In this document: piece by piece, positions 46,167 to 55,105 of the stretch | How positions within the stretch are numbered: the stretch's first letter is position 1 | How the letters are laid out: each line of letters begins with the position of its first letter | From: Ruminococcus sp. Marseille-P6503 | Lineage (GTDB): Bacteria; Bacillota; Clostridia; Oscillospirales; Ruminococcaceae | Reading direction: 5' to 3' | Length of the DNA stretch: 64,000 bases | Assembly: GCF_900604945.1 (NCBI RefSeq) | Contig: NZ_UWPB01000001.1 | Location: 806,001-870,000, forward strand | The notes under the pieces: model-generated | Told to the model about the DNA's origin: nothing | The model's input: the letters and a program-made list of their open reading frames with translations, nothing else | The model's database searches: none | Translations under genes and position numbers: made by a program

Positions 46167-46745
46167 ATGAGAACTGCTGAAATTAAAAGAAAAACCAAGG
46201 AAACCGACATTGAGGTTTTTGTGAACCTCGACGGCGAGGGTAAGGTAAGCGTTGATACGGGAATAGGCTTTTTTGACCATATGCTTACCTCTTTCGGCGT
46301 GCACAGCGGAATAGATTTGCAGGTTACCTGCACAGGAGATCTGCACGTTGACGGACATCATACGGTTGAGGACGTTGGAATATGCATAGGAACGGCGTTT
46401 GCAAAGGCGCTTGGCGACAAGGGAGGAATCATGCGCTACGGCTCCGCCTTTATTCCTATGGACGAAGCGTTGGCTTTTTGCGCGCTTGATATAAGCGGCA
46501 GGTCGTTTCTTGCATTTGACGCGGAATTCCATGACGAAAGGATCGGCAGCTACGACACCTGCCTTACAGAGGAATTTTTCAGAGCTTTCGCCTTTAATTC
46601 CGGAATTACTTTGCACATCAGGAAGGAATACGGTAAAAACGATCATCATATTGCCGAGGCGATATACAAGGCGGCTGCTCACGCTTTAAAAGACGCAATG
46701 AGATCAAGCGGAGGCGGAGTATTATCGACAAAGGGAGTGCTTTAA
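46167..46745 (+). CDS. hisB: Imidazoleglycerol-phosphate dehydratase
   Basis: 192 aa monofunctional dehydratase. ETDIEVFVNLDGEG, DTGIGFFDHMLTSFG, the metal-binding DGHHTVEDVGI and the second KNDHHIAEAIYKA repeat are canonical. No phosphatase domain, so histidinol phosphatase must be encoded elsewhere. The stop is directly followed by the hisH start. Confidence 0.97.
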   Translation: MRTAEIKRKTKETDIEVFVNLDGEGKVSVDTGIGFFDHMLTSFGVHSGIDLQVTCTGDLHVDGHHTVEDVGICIGTAFAKALGDKGGIMRYGSAFIPMDEALAFCALDISGRSFLAFDAEFHDERIGSYDTCLTEEFFRAFAFNSGITLHIRKEYGKNDHHIAEAIYKAAAHALKDAMRSSGGGVLSTKGVL

Positions 46746-47360
46746 ATGATAGCGGTAATCGACTACGGTGCGGGAAATATTTTTTCAGTAAAGAATGCTC
46801 TTGACTACTTGGGATATGAAAACAAACTTACAAACAGAAAAGAAGATCTGGAGAGGGCAGACTCAATAATTCTGCCCGGAGTAGGCGCTTTTCCGTGGGC
46901 AATGAATATGCTCAGTCTGAGCGGACTTATCGGTACTATCAGAGAACAGTCGCAGGTCAAGCCTTTTCTGGGAATATGTCTTGGTATGCAGCTGCTGTTC
47001 GAAGAAAGCTATGAATTTGGAGAATGCGGAGGTCTGGGGCTTATTCCCGGATATGTTGACAGGATCAATGAACCGGATCTGGTCATTCCCCATATGGGCT
47101 GGAACAGACTGGCGTATAATCACAGCTGTCCGCTGTTCAAAGGACTGACCGACGATGAATATGTTTATTTTGTCCATTCATATAAGGCTTTCTGCGATGA
47201 CAAAAATCTTTATGCCTACTGTGAATACGGAGGAAGAGTTCCCGCTATTGTTTCTGACGGAAAATATATTTTCGGCGCTCAGTTCCACCCCGAAAAAAGC
47301 GGAAAAACCGGTCTTAAATTGCTTGATAACTTTGTTAGGTTTACAGAGGAGGTAAGGTGA
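46746..47360 (+). CDS. hisH: Imidazole glycerol phosphate synthase, glutaminase subunit
   Basis: 204 aa class I amidotransferase. [15 protein letters not shown], nucleophile Cys78 in [13 protein letters not shown] and the FHPEKSG histidine/glutamate pair. Passes ammonia to HisF, encoded next. In most clostridial operons hisA lies between hisH and hisF; here there is a single base between them. Confidence 0.97.
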   Translation: MIAVIDYGAGNIFSVKNALDYLGYENKLTNRKEDLERADSIILPGVGAFPWAMNMLSLSGLIGTIREQSQVKPFLGICLGMQLLFEESYEFGECGGLGLIPGYVDRINEPDLVIPHMGWNRLAYNHSCPLFKGLTDDEYVYFVHSYKAFCDDKNLYAYCEYGGRVPAIVSDGKYIFGAQFHPEKSGKTGLKLLDNFVRFTEEVR

Positions 47361-47361
47361 T

Positions 47362-48117
47362 ATGCTCGCGAAAAGAATTATTCCCTGCCTTGACGTCCGC
47401 GACGGCAGAGTTGTAAAGGGCGTTAATTTTGAAGGAATAAAAGAAGTGGGAGATCCTGTCGAATGTGCCTGCGAGTATAATCGGCAGGGAGCAGACGAAA
47501 TAGTATTCTATGACATCACAGCTTCCCATGAGGGCAGGGGAGTTATGCTGGACGTTGTCCGAGAAACCGCGAAAAAAGTATTTGTTCCTCTGACCGTCGG
47601 CGGCGGTATCAGGACGGTTGACGATATAAGAGATACGCTTCGCGCAGGCGCGGATAAGGTATCCGTAAATTCACAGGCAGTTCAGAATCCTCAGCTTATC
47701 AAGGATGGGGCGGATATTTTCGGATGTCAGTGCATATGCGTGGGGATCGACGCTAAAAAGGTGTCCGACAATAAATGGACGGTCTTTATAAACGGCGGAA
47801 GAGTCGATATGCACATAGATCTTATTGATTGGGTAAAAAAATGCGAACAGCTTGGCGCGGGGGAGATATGTCTTAATTCCATCGACACCGACGGAGTCAG
47901 AGAAGGCTTTGATCTTCCGATGCTCAAAGCGGTATGCTCGGCAGTAAAAATTCCTGTTATCGCAAGCGGCGGTGCAGGAAAGCTTGGCGATTTCGCTGAA
48001 GCGTTTATTGAAACAGGTTGTTCAGCAGCGCTTGCGGCAAGCCTTTTTCACTTTAAGGAGCTGACGGTTCAGGAGGTTAAGGAGGACTGTAAGTCAAAGG
48101 GGATTTTGGTGAGATAA
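47362..48117 (+). CDS. hisF: Imidazole glycerol phosphate synthase, cyclase subunit
   Basis: 251 aa TIM barrel. Start [47 protein letters not shown] and [13 protein letters not shown]. The conserved N-terminal CLDV and the catalytic Asp positions fit HisF, not the related HisA. Ribosome site GAGGAGG lies within the end of hisH. Confidence 0.97.
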   Translation: MLAKRIIPCLDVRDGRVVKGVNFEGIKEVGDPVECACEYNRQGADEIVFYDITASHEGRGVMLDVVRETAKKVFVPLTVGGGIRTVDDIRDTLRAGADKVSVNSQAVQNPQLIKDGADIFGCQCICVGIDAKKVSDNKWTVFINGGRVDMHIDLIDWVKKCEQLGAGEICLNSIDTDGVREGFDLPMLKAVCSAVKIPVIASGGAGKLGDFAEAFIETGCSAALAASLFHFKELTVQEVKEDCKSKGILVR

Positions 48118-48118
48118 A

Positions 48119-48505
48119 ATGCTGAAAAAATATATGCGGATCCAAGGCAGGGAAACAGCCTGGAAAACCGGAAAGCCCGTTGGGATATTCATACTTAACT
48201 GGCGTAAAATCCGTGACGGATTATACAGCGAAGATGACGCAAAGCTTTATGATGAAACACACAAATGGTTTTTAGAGCATTTGCCGCAGCCTCCTTTTTA
48301 TGGTGATAACAACGATAATCCTCAGGGAGCAATAACGTATTTCAAAACCGAAAAGTATGAGGATATGAAAGATAAAACGCAAATTCTTATGGATTTGCTT
48401 GATAAATATAAGATACCGTATGATATTGTTTTGACCGATTATGTTGGGAAAATTATTTACGAAGACGACTATCAGGTTGCGGTCATAGACGAGATGAATA
48501 TGTGA
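48119..48505 (+). CDS. Hypothetical protein after hisF
   Basis: 128 aa soluble protein starting 1 nt after the hisF stop (GGTGAG as possible ribosome site). Composition is rich in Lys, Asp and aromatic residues; a run EHLPQPPFYGDNNDNPQGAI is distinctive. I do not recognise a family. With the YeiH-like gene that follows, it splits hisF from hisI/hisE. Confidence 0.65.
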   Translation: MLKKYMRIQGRETAWKTGKPVGIFILNWRKIRDGLYSEDDAKLYDETHKWFLEHLPQPPFYGDNNDNPQGAITYFKTEKYEDMKDKTQILMDLLDKYKIPYDIVLTDYVGKIIYEDDYQVAVIDEMNM

Positions 48506-48559
48506 TAATAATGTGCTCCGTATCTTATAAGGAATAAATTGGTTGACAGGAGTGGTCTA

Positions 48560-49612
48560 ATGAGTTTTATTAAGAAAAATTGGGCGGGAATAACGCTTTG
48601 TTTATGCATATCCGTTCCGGTCTGGTTTCTTGGAAGGCTTGTTCCCGTAGTCGGAGGGCCGGTTTTCGCCATCATAGCCGGTATGATATTAACGCTCTTT
48701 ATCAAAGATAAAAGCAGCATTCAGTCAGGAATAACCTTTACATCAAAAAAAGTTCTGCAATACGCCGTTATACTTCTGGGCTTTGGTCTTAATCTCAGCA
48801 CTATCCTTAGAATCGGAAAACAGTCTTTGCCTGTGATTGTATCTACTATAGCTACGTCGCTTATAGTCGCGTTTGCATTGCATAAGCTGATGAAGATCCC
48901 GTCGAAAATATCTACTCTTATAGGAGTAGGCTCAAGTATCTGCGGAGGTTCTGCAATAGCGGCGACCGCTCCGGTTATTGACGCCGACGATGAGGAGATA
49001 GCACAGTCGATTTCCGTAATATTTTTATTCAATGTTATAGCCGCTTTGATTTTCCCTACTCTCGGCGGAGCGCTGGGTCTGACGAATGAAGGCTTCGGGC
49101 TTTTCGCGGGAACAGCCGTAAACGACACCTCGTCCGTAACTGCCGCGGCGTCGGCATGGGACGGGATACATAACAGCAATACTCTGGATACCGCAACAAT
49201 AGTCAAGCTTACAAGAACGCTGGCGATTATACCGATTACGCTTGTGCTTGCTTTTGTAAGAATGAGAAGCGAAAAAAATAAAGCGGCTGACGAATCCGGC
49301 AGAAAAGTAAGTCTGAAAAAGATATTCCCTATGTTCATTGTATACTTTGTGATTGCTTCTGTGATTACAACTGTTGTCATGTCGGCTTTTGAAGGAAATT
49401 CCGCTGCGCTTGATACGGCAAACAGCATATTCGGCTTTTTGAAGGACTTGAGCAAATTCTTTATCATAATGGCTATGTCTGCGATCGGAATTAATACGAA
49501 TATCGTAAAGCTTGTGAAAACGGGCGGAAAGCCTATATTTATGGGCTTTTGCTGCTGGGTGGCCATAGCCGCTGCAAGTCTTGGAATGCAGCATATAATA
49601 GGCGTATGGTAA
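48560..49612 (+). CDS. YeiH/UPF0324 family membrane protein
   Basis: About 350 aa, ten or so hydrophobic helices. AVILLGFGLNLSTILRIG, VGSSICGGSAIAATAPVI and FAGTAVNDTSSVTAA are the recognised blocks of the UPF0324/YeiH family, sometimes called putative sulfate exporters. ATG at 48560 with AGGAG upstream. Its place inside the his operon has no clear reason. Confidence 0.9.
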   Translation: MSFIKKNWAGITLCLCISVPVWFLGRLVPVVGGPVFAIIAGMILTLFIKDKSSIQSGITFTSKKVLQYAVILLGFGLNLSTILRIGKQSLPVIVSTIATSLIVAFALHKLMKIPSKISTLIGVGSSICGGSAIAATAPVIDADDEEIAQSISVIFLFNVIAALIFPTLGGALGLTNEGFGLFAGTAVNDTSSVTAAASAWDGIHNSNTLDTATIVKLTRTLAIIPITLVLAFVRMRSEKNKAADESGRKVSLKKIFPMFIVYFVIASVITTVVMSAFEGNSAALDTANSIFGFLKDLSKFFIIMAMSAIGINTNIVKLVKTGGKPIFMGFCCWVAIAAASLGMQHIIGVW

Positions 49613-49642
49613 GCATACCGCTGTTTTGTTAAGGAGTAATTT

Positions 49643-49993
49643 ATGGAAAGCATTAAAATCGACATTAACGACCTTGACAAATATTTTGTCAAGTGTGAAT
49701 TAATACCGGCAATAGCCTTTGACGCTGACACAAAAACTGTACTTATGCTGGCTTATATGAATAAGGAAAGCCTGAAAAAAACCCTTGAAACGGGCTATAC
49801 CTGGTACTGGAGCCGATCAAGGCAGGAGCTTTGGAACAAGGGAGCGACAAGCGGCCACCTGCAAAAGGTCGTTTCAATTTACGCTGATTGCGATAATGAT
49901 ACGCTGCTTTTGAATGTGAAGCAGACGGGTACTGCCTGTCATACAGGTTCATACAGCTGCTTTTTCAATGAGATTTATAATGAGGAGAATTAA
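49643..49993 (+). CDS. hisI: Phosphoribosyl-AMP cyclohydrolase
   Basis: 116 aa, monofunctional. [19 protein letters not shown], the [13 protein letters not shown] block and the zinc ligands in [21 protein letters not shown] are diagnostic. Ribosome site AAGGAG. Followed directly by hisE. Confidence 0.97.
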   Translation: MESIKIDINDLDKYFVKCELIPAIAFDADTKTVLMLAYMNKESLKKTLETGYTWYWSRSRQELWNKGATSGHLQKVVSIYADCDNDTLLLNVKQTGTACHTGSYSCFFNEIYNEEN

Positions 49994-49994
49994 A

Positions 49995-50333
49995 ATGACG
50001 GTTTATCAGGAAATTTTTGAAGTAATAAAGGCTCGTAAGGAGGCTTTTGAAAACGGAACGGCACAGGAAAATTCCTATACCTGCTACCTGTTTGAAAAGG
50101 GAGTGGATAAAATCTGCAAAAAAGTTGGCGAGGAAGCTGCTGAAACAATTATTGCCGCCAAAAACGGCGATAACGACGAGCTTATGAATGAGATCAACGA
50201 TCTGCTTTACCATGTAATGGTTCTCGCCGCAAATCAGGGACTGGACTGGTCTGACGTCGAAAGGGTCCTCGGCGAGCGAAACGAGAAGATAGGAAACCTT
50301 AAAACATTTCATGAGGTCGATAAGAACACCTGA
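49995..50333 (+). CDS. hisE: Phosphoribosyl-ATP pyrophosphatase
   Basis: 112 aa MazG-like fold. SYTCYLFEKGVDKICKKVGEEAAETIIAAK and NEINDLLYHVMVLAA hold the metal-binding acidic residues. Start ATG 49995 with GAGGAG; last gene of the operon, closed by a terminator. Confidence 0.96.
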   Translation: MTVYQEIFEVIKARKEAFENGTAQENSYTCYLFEKGVDKICKKVGEEAAETIIAAKNGDNDELMNEINDLLYHVMVLAANQGLDWSDVERVLGERNEKIGNLKTFHEVDKNT

Positions 50334-50344
50334 AGATTTACGCC

Positions 50345-50375
50345 AGCCTGAACTGTGTTTCAGGCTTTTTCTTTT
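50345..50375 (+). terminator. Intrinsic terminator of the his operon
   Basis: AGCCTGAA, 6-nt loop, TTCAGGCT, followed by TTTTTCTTTTATTTT. Confidence 0.88.
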
Positions 50376-50493
50376 ATTTTCATAAAAAATCCGTCACACA
50401 ACAGGATAAAACTGAATATGATGTAGGGAAGTAAAAAACATATTACTTTAGGAAAAAGCTTCATTTTACATTACTATGTCAGGAGGATTTATT

Positions 50494-51324
50494 ATGAGCG
50501 AATTAAAACAGAACGGCTGCTTTAAGGAAGCGGTGTGCATCGAGGCAATGAGGGTGTTTGATTCCTGCTCCTCTCAGGACTGCCTTGAGGATCTGGAGAT
50601 AAGCTTCAGTTCCCAGTCCGATCAGGCGCGTATAAATTGCGCTAAATTCATCAAATGCAAATGCGTTGAGGTGATAAACACGACATTTCAGATTGATCCG
50701 GTGCCTTTCAACAAGGGCTTCTTTACAGTGGATCTGACCTATACTTTTAAGGTGGACTTTGAGGTGTATTCGGATCCGTCGCAGAATCCTTGCTTTGTCA
50801 GCGGCATAACCACTTTCAATAAGAAAGTCATTCTTTTCGGCAGCGACGGAAACACTAAGCATTTCAATTCAGACGAAGCTTCACAGCCTGTGATAAACGG
50901 CTGCTGCTACACCAATCTTCCGCGGGCGACAGTAAGCGTTGTAGATCCGATCTGTCTGGATACCAAGCTGATTAACAGATGCTCGCCATGCTCAACCTGT
51001 TCCTGCTCCTCAGCGTCTGACGACGCGGACAGCGCTTCAGCGCAGGGCTGTGGAAAGCAGGTGCTTGTGACAATAGGAATGTTTGCGATCGTACAGCTTC
51101 AAAGAGCCGTTCCTATACTTATTCCGGCTTATGACTACTGTGTTCCTCAGAAGGAATGTTCAACCAATACAGACAGTCCCTGCGAGCTTTTTGAGAAAAT
51201 CAAATTCCCCACAAGCGAATTTTTCCCGAAGAGTCTTGAAAGCGACGAAATGCCCGGAGCATACTGCGGAAACTTTTCTACTGAAGCCAAAGAAGAAAAC
51301 GAAGCTGAATCAAATCAGTCTTAA
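50494..51324 (+). CDS. Cysteine-rich conserved clostridial protein (spore-coat-like)
   Basis: 276 aa with 20 cysteines, including a central CSPCSTCSCSS cluster. There is no signal peptide or membrane helix. Repeating strand-like blocks (PVPFNKGFFTVDLTYTFKV, FNKKVILFGSDG) recall the hypothetical proteins often linked to spore coats in Clostridia, but I cannot assign a role. ATG at 50494 with AGGAGG; six codons upstream in frame lack a site. Bounded by terminators on both sides, so it is monocistronic. Its promoter could not be pinned down, which would suit a sporulation sigma factor. Confidence 0.8.
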   Translation: MSELKQNGCFKEAVCIEAMRVFDSCSSQDCLEDLEISFSSQSDQARINCAKFIKCKCVEVINTTFQIDPVPFNKGFFTVDLTYTFKVDFEVYSDPSQNPCFVSGITTFNKKVILFGSDGNTKHFNSDEASQPVINGCCYTNLPRATVSVVDPICLDTKLINRCSPCSTCSCSSASDDADSASAQGCGKQVLVTIGMFAIVQLQRAVPILIPAYDYCVPQKECSTNTDSPCELFEKIKFPTSEFFPKSLESDEMPGAYCGNFSTEAKEENEAESNQS

Positions 51325-51336
51325 CAGAATTTTCAG

Positions 51337-51365
51337 ACGCATGATTAATTTCATGCGTTTTTTTC
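51337..51365 (+). terminator. Intrinsic terminator after the Cys-rich gene
   Basis: ACGCATGA, 6-nt loop, TCATGCGT, then TTTTTTCTT. Perfect 8-bp stem. Confidence 0.88.
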
Positions 51366-51428
51366 TTAGCTTTGCCTGATATCTGCCGCGGCGCTGTACA
51401 AAAACCGTAAAAAGCGCTGCTGTTTTTA

Positions 51429-51457
51429 TTGACTAAACGTGAGAATAATGATATAAT
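51429..51457 (+). promoter_or_regulatory. Sigma-A promoter of thyX-tmk
   Basis: TTGACT (51429-51434), 17-bp spacer, TATAAT (51452-51457), 45 bp before thyX. Confidence 0.82.
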
Positions 51458-51502
51458 AAGCATATTGGAATGTATATTGCAATAAAACGGAGGATTACGG
51501 AA

Positions 51503-52276
51503 ATGAAGGTTACGCTGATAACGCATACTCCCGATCCTGAGAAGATCATTGCTACCGCGGCAAAGCTCTGCTACGCCAACAGCGATATAGATACTCTTAT
51601 GGACGGGCTTACAGACGATAAAATACATAGCTTTATAGAAATGCTGGCTTCACTCGGACACGAAAGCCCTATTGAGCACATCTCCTTTACTTTTGGTATA
51701 GAAGGAGTTTCACGTTCATTTCTTGCAGAGATGACAAGGCACAGAATAGCTTCATTTTCCGTACAGAGTCAGAGATATGTGGAAGTGACTAATTTTCAGT
51801 TTGTTACTCCTCCGGAAATCAGTTCAGATGAAACCGCTTTGAAAATTTTCAATCAGCAGATGGATTCGGCGATAGACAGCTATAATAAGCTTGCGGATAT
51901 TCTCAAGAAAAAGCATTTTGAAACCTTTATATCCGAAGGCTGCGATGAGAAAACGGCTAAGCATAAGGCTCAGAAAAAGGCAATTGAGGACGCCAGATTT
52001 GTTCTTCCCAACGCGGCGAATACAAAAATGGTAGTAACAATGAACGCGCGCAGCCTATATAATTTCTTTAAGCAGAGATGCTGCAACCGGGCGCAGTGGG
52101 AGATCAGAAGCGTAGCCGCTGAAATGCTCAGACTGTGCTGTCAGGTCGCTCCGACATTATTTAAAAATGCCGGCCCTGCCTGCGTAAAAGACGGAAAATG
52201 CTGTGAAGGTAAAATGACCTGCGGAAAAATCAATGAAGTCCGCAGGTATTACGAGGAACTGAAAAATGCAGAATAA
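51503..52276 (+). CDS. thyX: Flavin-dependent thymidylate synthase
   Basis: 257 aa FAD-dependent dTMP synthase. The ThyX signature RHRIAS at residues 79-84, with SVQSQRYVE after it and ESPIEHISFTF before it. ATG at 51503 with GGAGG. Its end overlaps the thymidylate kinase gene by 11 nt, so dTMP made here is passed to the product of the next gene. Confidence 0.96.
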   Translation: MKVTLITHTPDPEKIIATAAKLCYANSDIDTLMDGLTDDKIHSFIEMLASLGHESPIEHISFTFGIEGVSRSFLAEMTRHRIASFSVQSQRYVEVTNFQFVTPPEISSDETALKIFNQQMDSAIDSYNKLADILKKKHFETFISEGCDEKTAKHKAQKKAIEDARFVLPNAANTKMVVTMNARSLYNFFKQRCCNRAQWEIRSVAAEMLRLCCQVAPTLFKNAGPACVKDGKCCEGKMTCGKINEVRRYYEELKNAE

Positions 52277-52946
52277 TAAGCGGCTTATAGTATTGGAAGG
52301 CTTGGACGGCAGCGGCAAGACCACTCAGTTCAGGCTTATTACGGAATATTTTAAGTCAAAGGGTGTTAAAATAAAACCGATCAGCTTTCCGGATTATGAT
52401 CAGCCGTCGTCGGCGCTGGTCAAAATGTACCTGAACGGCGAATTCGGTACGGACGCGCAAAGCGTAAACGCATATGCAGCGTCAAGCTTTTACGCCGTAG
52501 ACAGATACGCCAGCTATAAAAGCTTCTGGGAAAAGGACTATAACGACGGCGTCTGTATTTTAGCCGCCAGATATACAACTTCAAACTGCATTTATCAGAT
52601 GGTAAAGCTTGAACGAAACTGCTGGAAGGAATATATTGACTGGCTCTGCGAGTATGAGTACGGCAGGCTTGAGCTTCCTGAGCCGGATATGGTTATTTTT
52701 CTGGATATGAATGTTGAAATCTCTCAAAGGCTTATGACGGAAAGGTACAGCGGCGACGAGCATAAAAAAGATATACATGAGGCGGACGTCGGTTTTTTGA
52801 AAAAGTGCAGAGAAGCGGCGCTTTATTCCGCGGACAGGCTCGGGTGGAAGATAGTTAAATGCAGCGACGGAGATAAGCCGCTGACTGTAAATGAAATAAC
52901 TGAAAGAATACTTGAGCTGTTAAGTACATTATCCGTAAAGGGCTGA
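52266..52946 (+). CDS. tmk: Thymidylate kinase-like protein
   Basis: 226 aa dNMP kinase. Walker A LEGLDGSGKTT at residues 10-20, the SFPDYDQPSS block, an AARYTTSN segment in place of the usual DRY-S motif and a LID region with RLMTERYSG. The two altered motifs set it apart from textbook Tmk but are seen in divergent clostridial forms. Overlaps thyX and probably shares its promoter. A hairpin (TAAAGGGCT with AGCCCTTTA, 52936-52960) spans the stop. Confidence 0.85.
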   Translation: MQNNKRLIVLEGLDGSGKTTQFRLITEYFKSKGVKIKPISFPDYDQPSSALVKMYLNGEFGTDAQSVNAYAASSFYAVDRYASYKSFWEKDYNDGVCILAARYTTSNCIYQMVKLERNCWKEYIDWLCEYEYGRLELPEPDMVIFLDMNVEISQRLMTERYSGDEHKKDIHEADVGFLKKCREAALYSADRLGWKIVKCSDGDKPLTVNEITERILELLSTLSVKG

Positions 52947-52981
52947 AATAAAGCCCTTTATTGAAAGAAAAGTGAAAATTT

Positions 52982-53887
52982 ATGTTTGATTTCAGAGAAA
53001 TACAGTTATCAGACCGGGATTGGATCAACGGCTGTCTTAAAATTTCAGATTTCAGGGGCTGTGAATACTCCTTTGCCAACAATCTTGCATGGAGAAGACT
53101 CAGCAATACGCTTATAGCTTCATATAAGGATTTTTATATAAGCTGCTCCTTTGACGGCAAACAGCCTGTTATAACTTTTCCGACAGGAGTTGGATGCGAC
53201 GGGGCCGGCATAGAAAAGTACCTTGATTTGTTTTCCAAGCTGAAGCGTTTTGTTGAATCTCAGGGCTATTCTTTTAAGATCAGCTCGGTAAACAGTCAGA
53301 ATCTTGAATGGATGAATGAATACTATAAAGATAAAATAAGCGTTGAGGCAAACCGCGACAGCTTTGACTATATATACAACGCTCAGGATCTGATAGAGCT
53401 TAAAGGGAAAAAATATCATGGCAAAAGAAACCATATAAAACGTTTTAAGGACAACGAGTGGAGCTTTGAGCCTTTGACATCTGATAATTTTGATGAATGT
53501 ACCGCCTTTGCTGCGCAAACATATAATGTAAACAAAGGCTATGACGATTTTTCAGCTGTCGTTGAACAATACGCCATCCATACGTTTTTCAGCAGCTTTG
53601 ATTATCTCGGGCTTAAAGGCGGATTGCTCAGGTCAAACGGTAAAACGGTAGGTTTTACGATCGGGGAACAGCTTAATTCTGATACCTTTGTGGTTCATAT
53701 AGAAAAAGCCTTGAGCGAGGTTCAGGGCGCGTATCCTGCAATATGCAATGAATTTGCGTGCAGATATGCCGGCAATTTCAAATATATCAACAGGGAAGAG
53801 GATCTGGGAATAGAAGGGCTCAGAAAATCCAAGCTTTCCTATCATCCCGCTTTTCTCCATGAAAAGTATACGGTTACTTTCCGTTAG
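52982..53887 (+). CDS. DUF2156 family protein (GNAT-like)
   Basis: 301 aa. IQLSDRDWINGCL at the start, then CEYSFANNLAWRR, the KYHGKRNHIKRF block and the C-terminal QGAYPAICNEFACRYA...NREEDLGIEGLRKSKLSYHP. These are the features of DUF2156, related to the C-terminal domain of lysyl-phosphatidylglycerol synthases but soluble. Such proteins transfer aminoacyl or acyl groups. No strong ribosome site is visible (GAAAG only). Confidence 0.88.
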   Translation: MFDFREIQLSDRDWINGCLKISDFRGCEYSFANNLAWRRLSNTLIASYKDFYISCSFDGKQPVITFPTGVGCDGAGIEKYLDLFSKLKRFVESQGYSFKISSVNSQNLEWMNEYYKDKISVEANRDSFDYIYNAQDLIELKGKKYHGKRNHIKRFKDNEWSFEPLTSDNFDECTAFAAQTYNVNKGYDDFSAVVEQYAIHTFFSSFDYLGLKGGLLRSNGKTVGFTIGEQLNSDTFVVHIEKALSEVQGAYPAICNEFACRYAGNFKYINREEDLGIEGLRKSKLSYHPAFLHEKYTVTFR

Positions 53888-53963
53888 AGGTTTTGGTTTG
53901 AAAAGCTATATTGTCAGAATAAATTTCAGCAGATCTATATTTCTTTTGGAAGGAAGTTTTATC

Positions 53964-54506
53964 ATGGTATATGTCTTTTTGGCTGACGGATTTGAAGAGC
54001 TTGAAGCAATCGCTCCTATAGATATTTTAAGACGCGCAGGCGCCGAGGTTAAAACTGTCGGCATAGGTTCTAGGGAAGTAACTGCGGCTCACGGAGTAAA
54101 ATTTATTGCAGATATAACAGTAAAGGAAATCAAGCTTAATAACGAGCTTGAAATGATCGTTCTCCCAGGCGGTATGCCGGGAGCGGATAACCTTGAAAAC
54201 TGTCCGGAGGTTCAGGCGGCTATAGATTATTGCTCGGAATCAGACAAGCTCATAGGAGCAATATGCGCCGCGCCGAAAATACTTGGTCATAAAGGGCTTT
54301 TAAACGGAAGATACGCTACTTGTTTTCCCGGCTTTGAAAGTCAGCTTGCCGACGCGAAGGTAACTTCGCAGCTTGTAACCGTCGACGGAACGTATATTAC
54401 CGCCAAAGGCGCTGGAGCGGCCATTGCTTTCGCATTGAAGCTTGTCGAGGCAATGTTTTCTAAAGCAAAAGCTGAACAGCTAGAGGCTACATTACAATGC
54501 AGATAA
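53964..54506 (+). CDS. DJ-1/PfpI family protein
   Basis: 180 aa from the ATG at 53964 (GGAAGGAAG upstream); the frame runs back into the previous gene. VYVFLADGFEELEAIAP carries the conserved Glu, and IGAICAAPKIL has the nucleophilic Cys101. Closest to the DJ-1/YajL branch, linked to aldehyde or glycation stress. Overlaps the next gene. Confidence 0.92.
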   Translation: MVYVFLADGFEELEAIAPIDILRRAGAEVKTVGIGSREVTAAHGVKFIADITVKEIKLNNELEMIVLPGGMPGADNLENCPEVQAAIDYCSESDKLIGAICAAPKILGHKGLLNGRYATCFPGFESQLADAKVTSQLVTVDGTYITAKGAGAAIAFALKLVEAMFSKAKAEQLEATLQCR

Positions 54507-55105
54507 TGGATTTGGCCGATAAAAGCGCATTACGCGTTTATTTTAAAAATATCCGGGGCAAAATGACCCATGCTGAAAAGAATTCAAAGGACAGCAGGAT
54601 ATTCAGCAAGCTTGTTGGCATACCTGAATTTGCTTCGGCTGGCGATATTTTAACTTATGTATCGTCAGACATTGAAGTTGATACGGAAAAAATAATAAGC
54701 TATTCTTTTGATCAAGGAAAGTCAGTGTATGCACCCAGATGCGTCAGAAACACTAATATCATGCGGTTTTATAGAATAACGGGATTTGACGATCTTGAAG
54801 CAGGATATTTCGGAATACGCGAGCCTAAAAAACACTGTGAGGAATTAAAAGAATCGCAAAGTCAGATATGTCTTGTACCGGCGCTTTCATATGACGCGAA
54901 AGGCTATAGGCTCGGATTCGGAAAAGGCTTTTATGATCGTTTTTTGCCGCAGTTCCGGGGTATCTCCATAGGGCTCTGCTATGATAGCTGCATTAGTGAC
55001 CAATTGCCGGGGCTAGCTCATGATATGCCGGTGAGTATTCTTGTAACGGAAACAAAAATAATTAGATTTTCAAATTATGAGAGGACTGATAAGCAAAATG
55101 GATAA
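54497..55105 (+). CDS. 5-formyltetrahydrofolate cyclo-ligase
   Basis: 202 aa MTHFS/YgfA family; it converts 5-formyl-THF to 5,10-methenyl-THF. The C-terminal ATP/substrate motif LVPALSYDAKGYRLGFGKGFYDRFL is diagnostic. Start overlaps the DJ-1 gene (54497 or 54506), and its end overlaps the mltG start region. Confidence 0.93.
   Translation: MQIMDLADKSALRVYFKNIRGKMTHAEKNSKDSRIFSKLVGIPEFASAGDILTYVSSDIEVDTEKIISYSFDQGKSVYAPRCVRNTNIMRFYRITGFDDLEAGYFGIREPKKHCEELKESQSQICLVPALSYDAKGYRLGFGKGFYDRFLPQFRGISIGLCYDSCISDQLPGLAHDMPVSILVTETKIIRFSNYERTDKQNG

Noticed and set aside
48721-49731. Open frame of 336 codons antisense to the YeiH-like gene
   Set aside because: Hydrophobic mirror of a membrane protein gene; the plus-strand frame has family motifs and a ribosome site.
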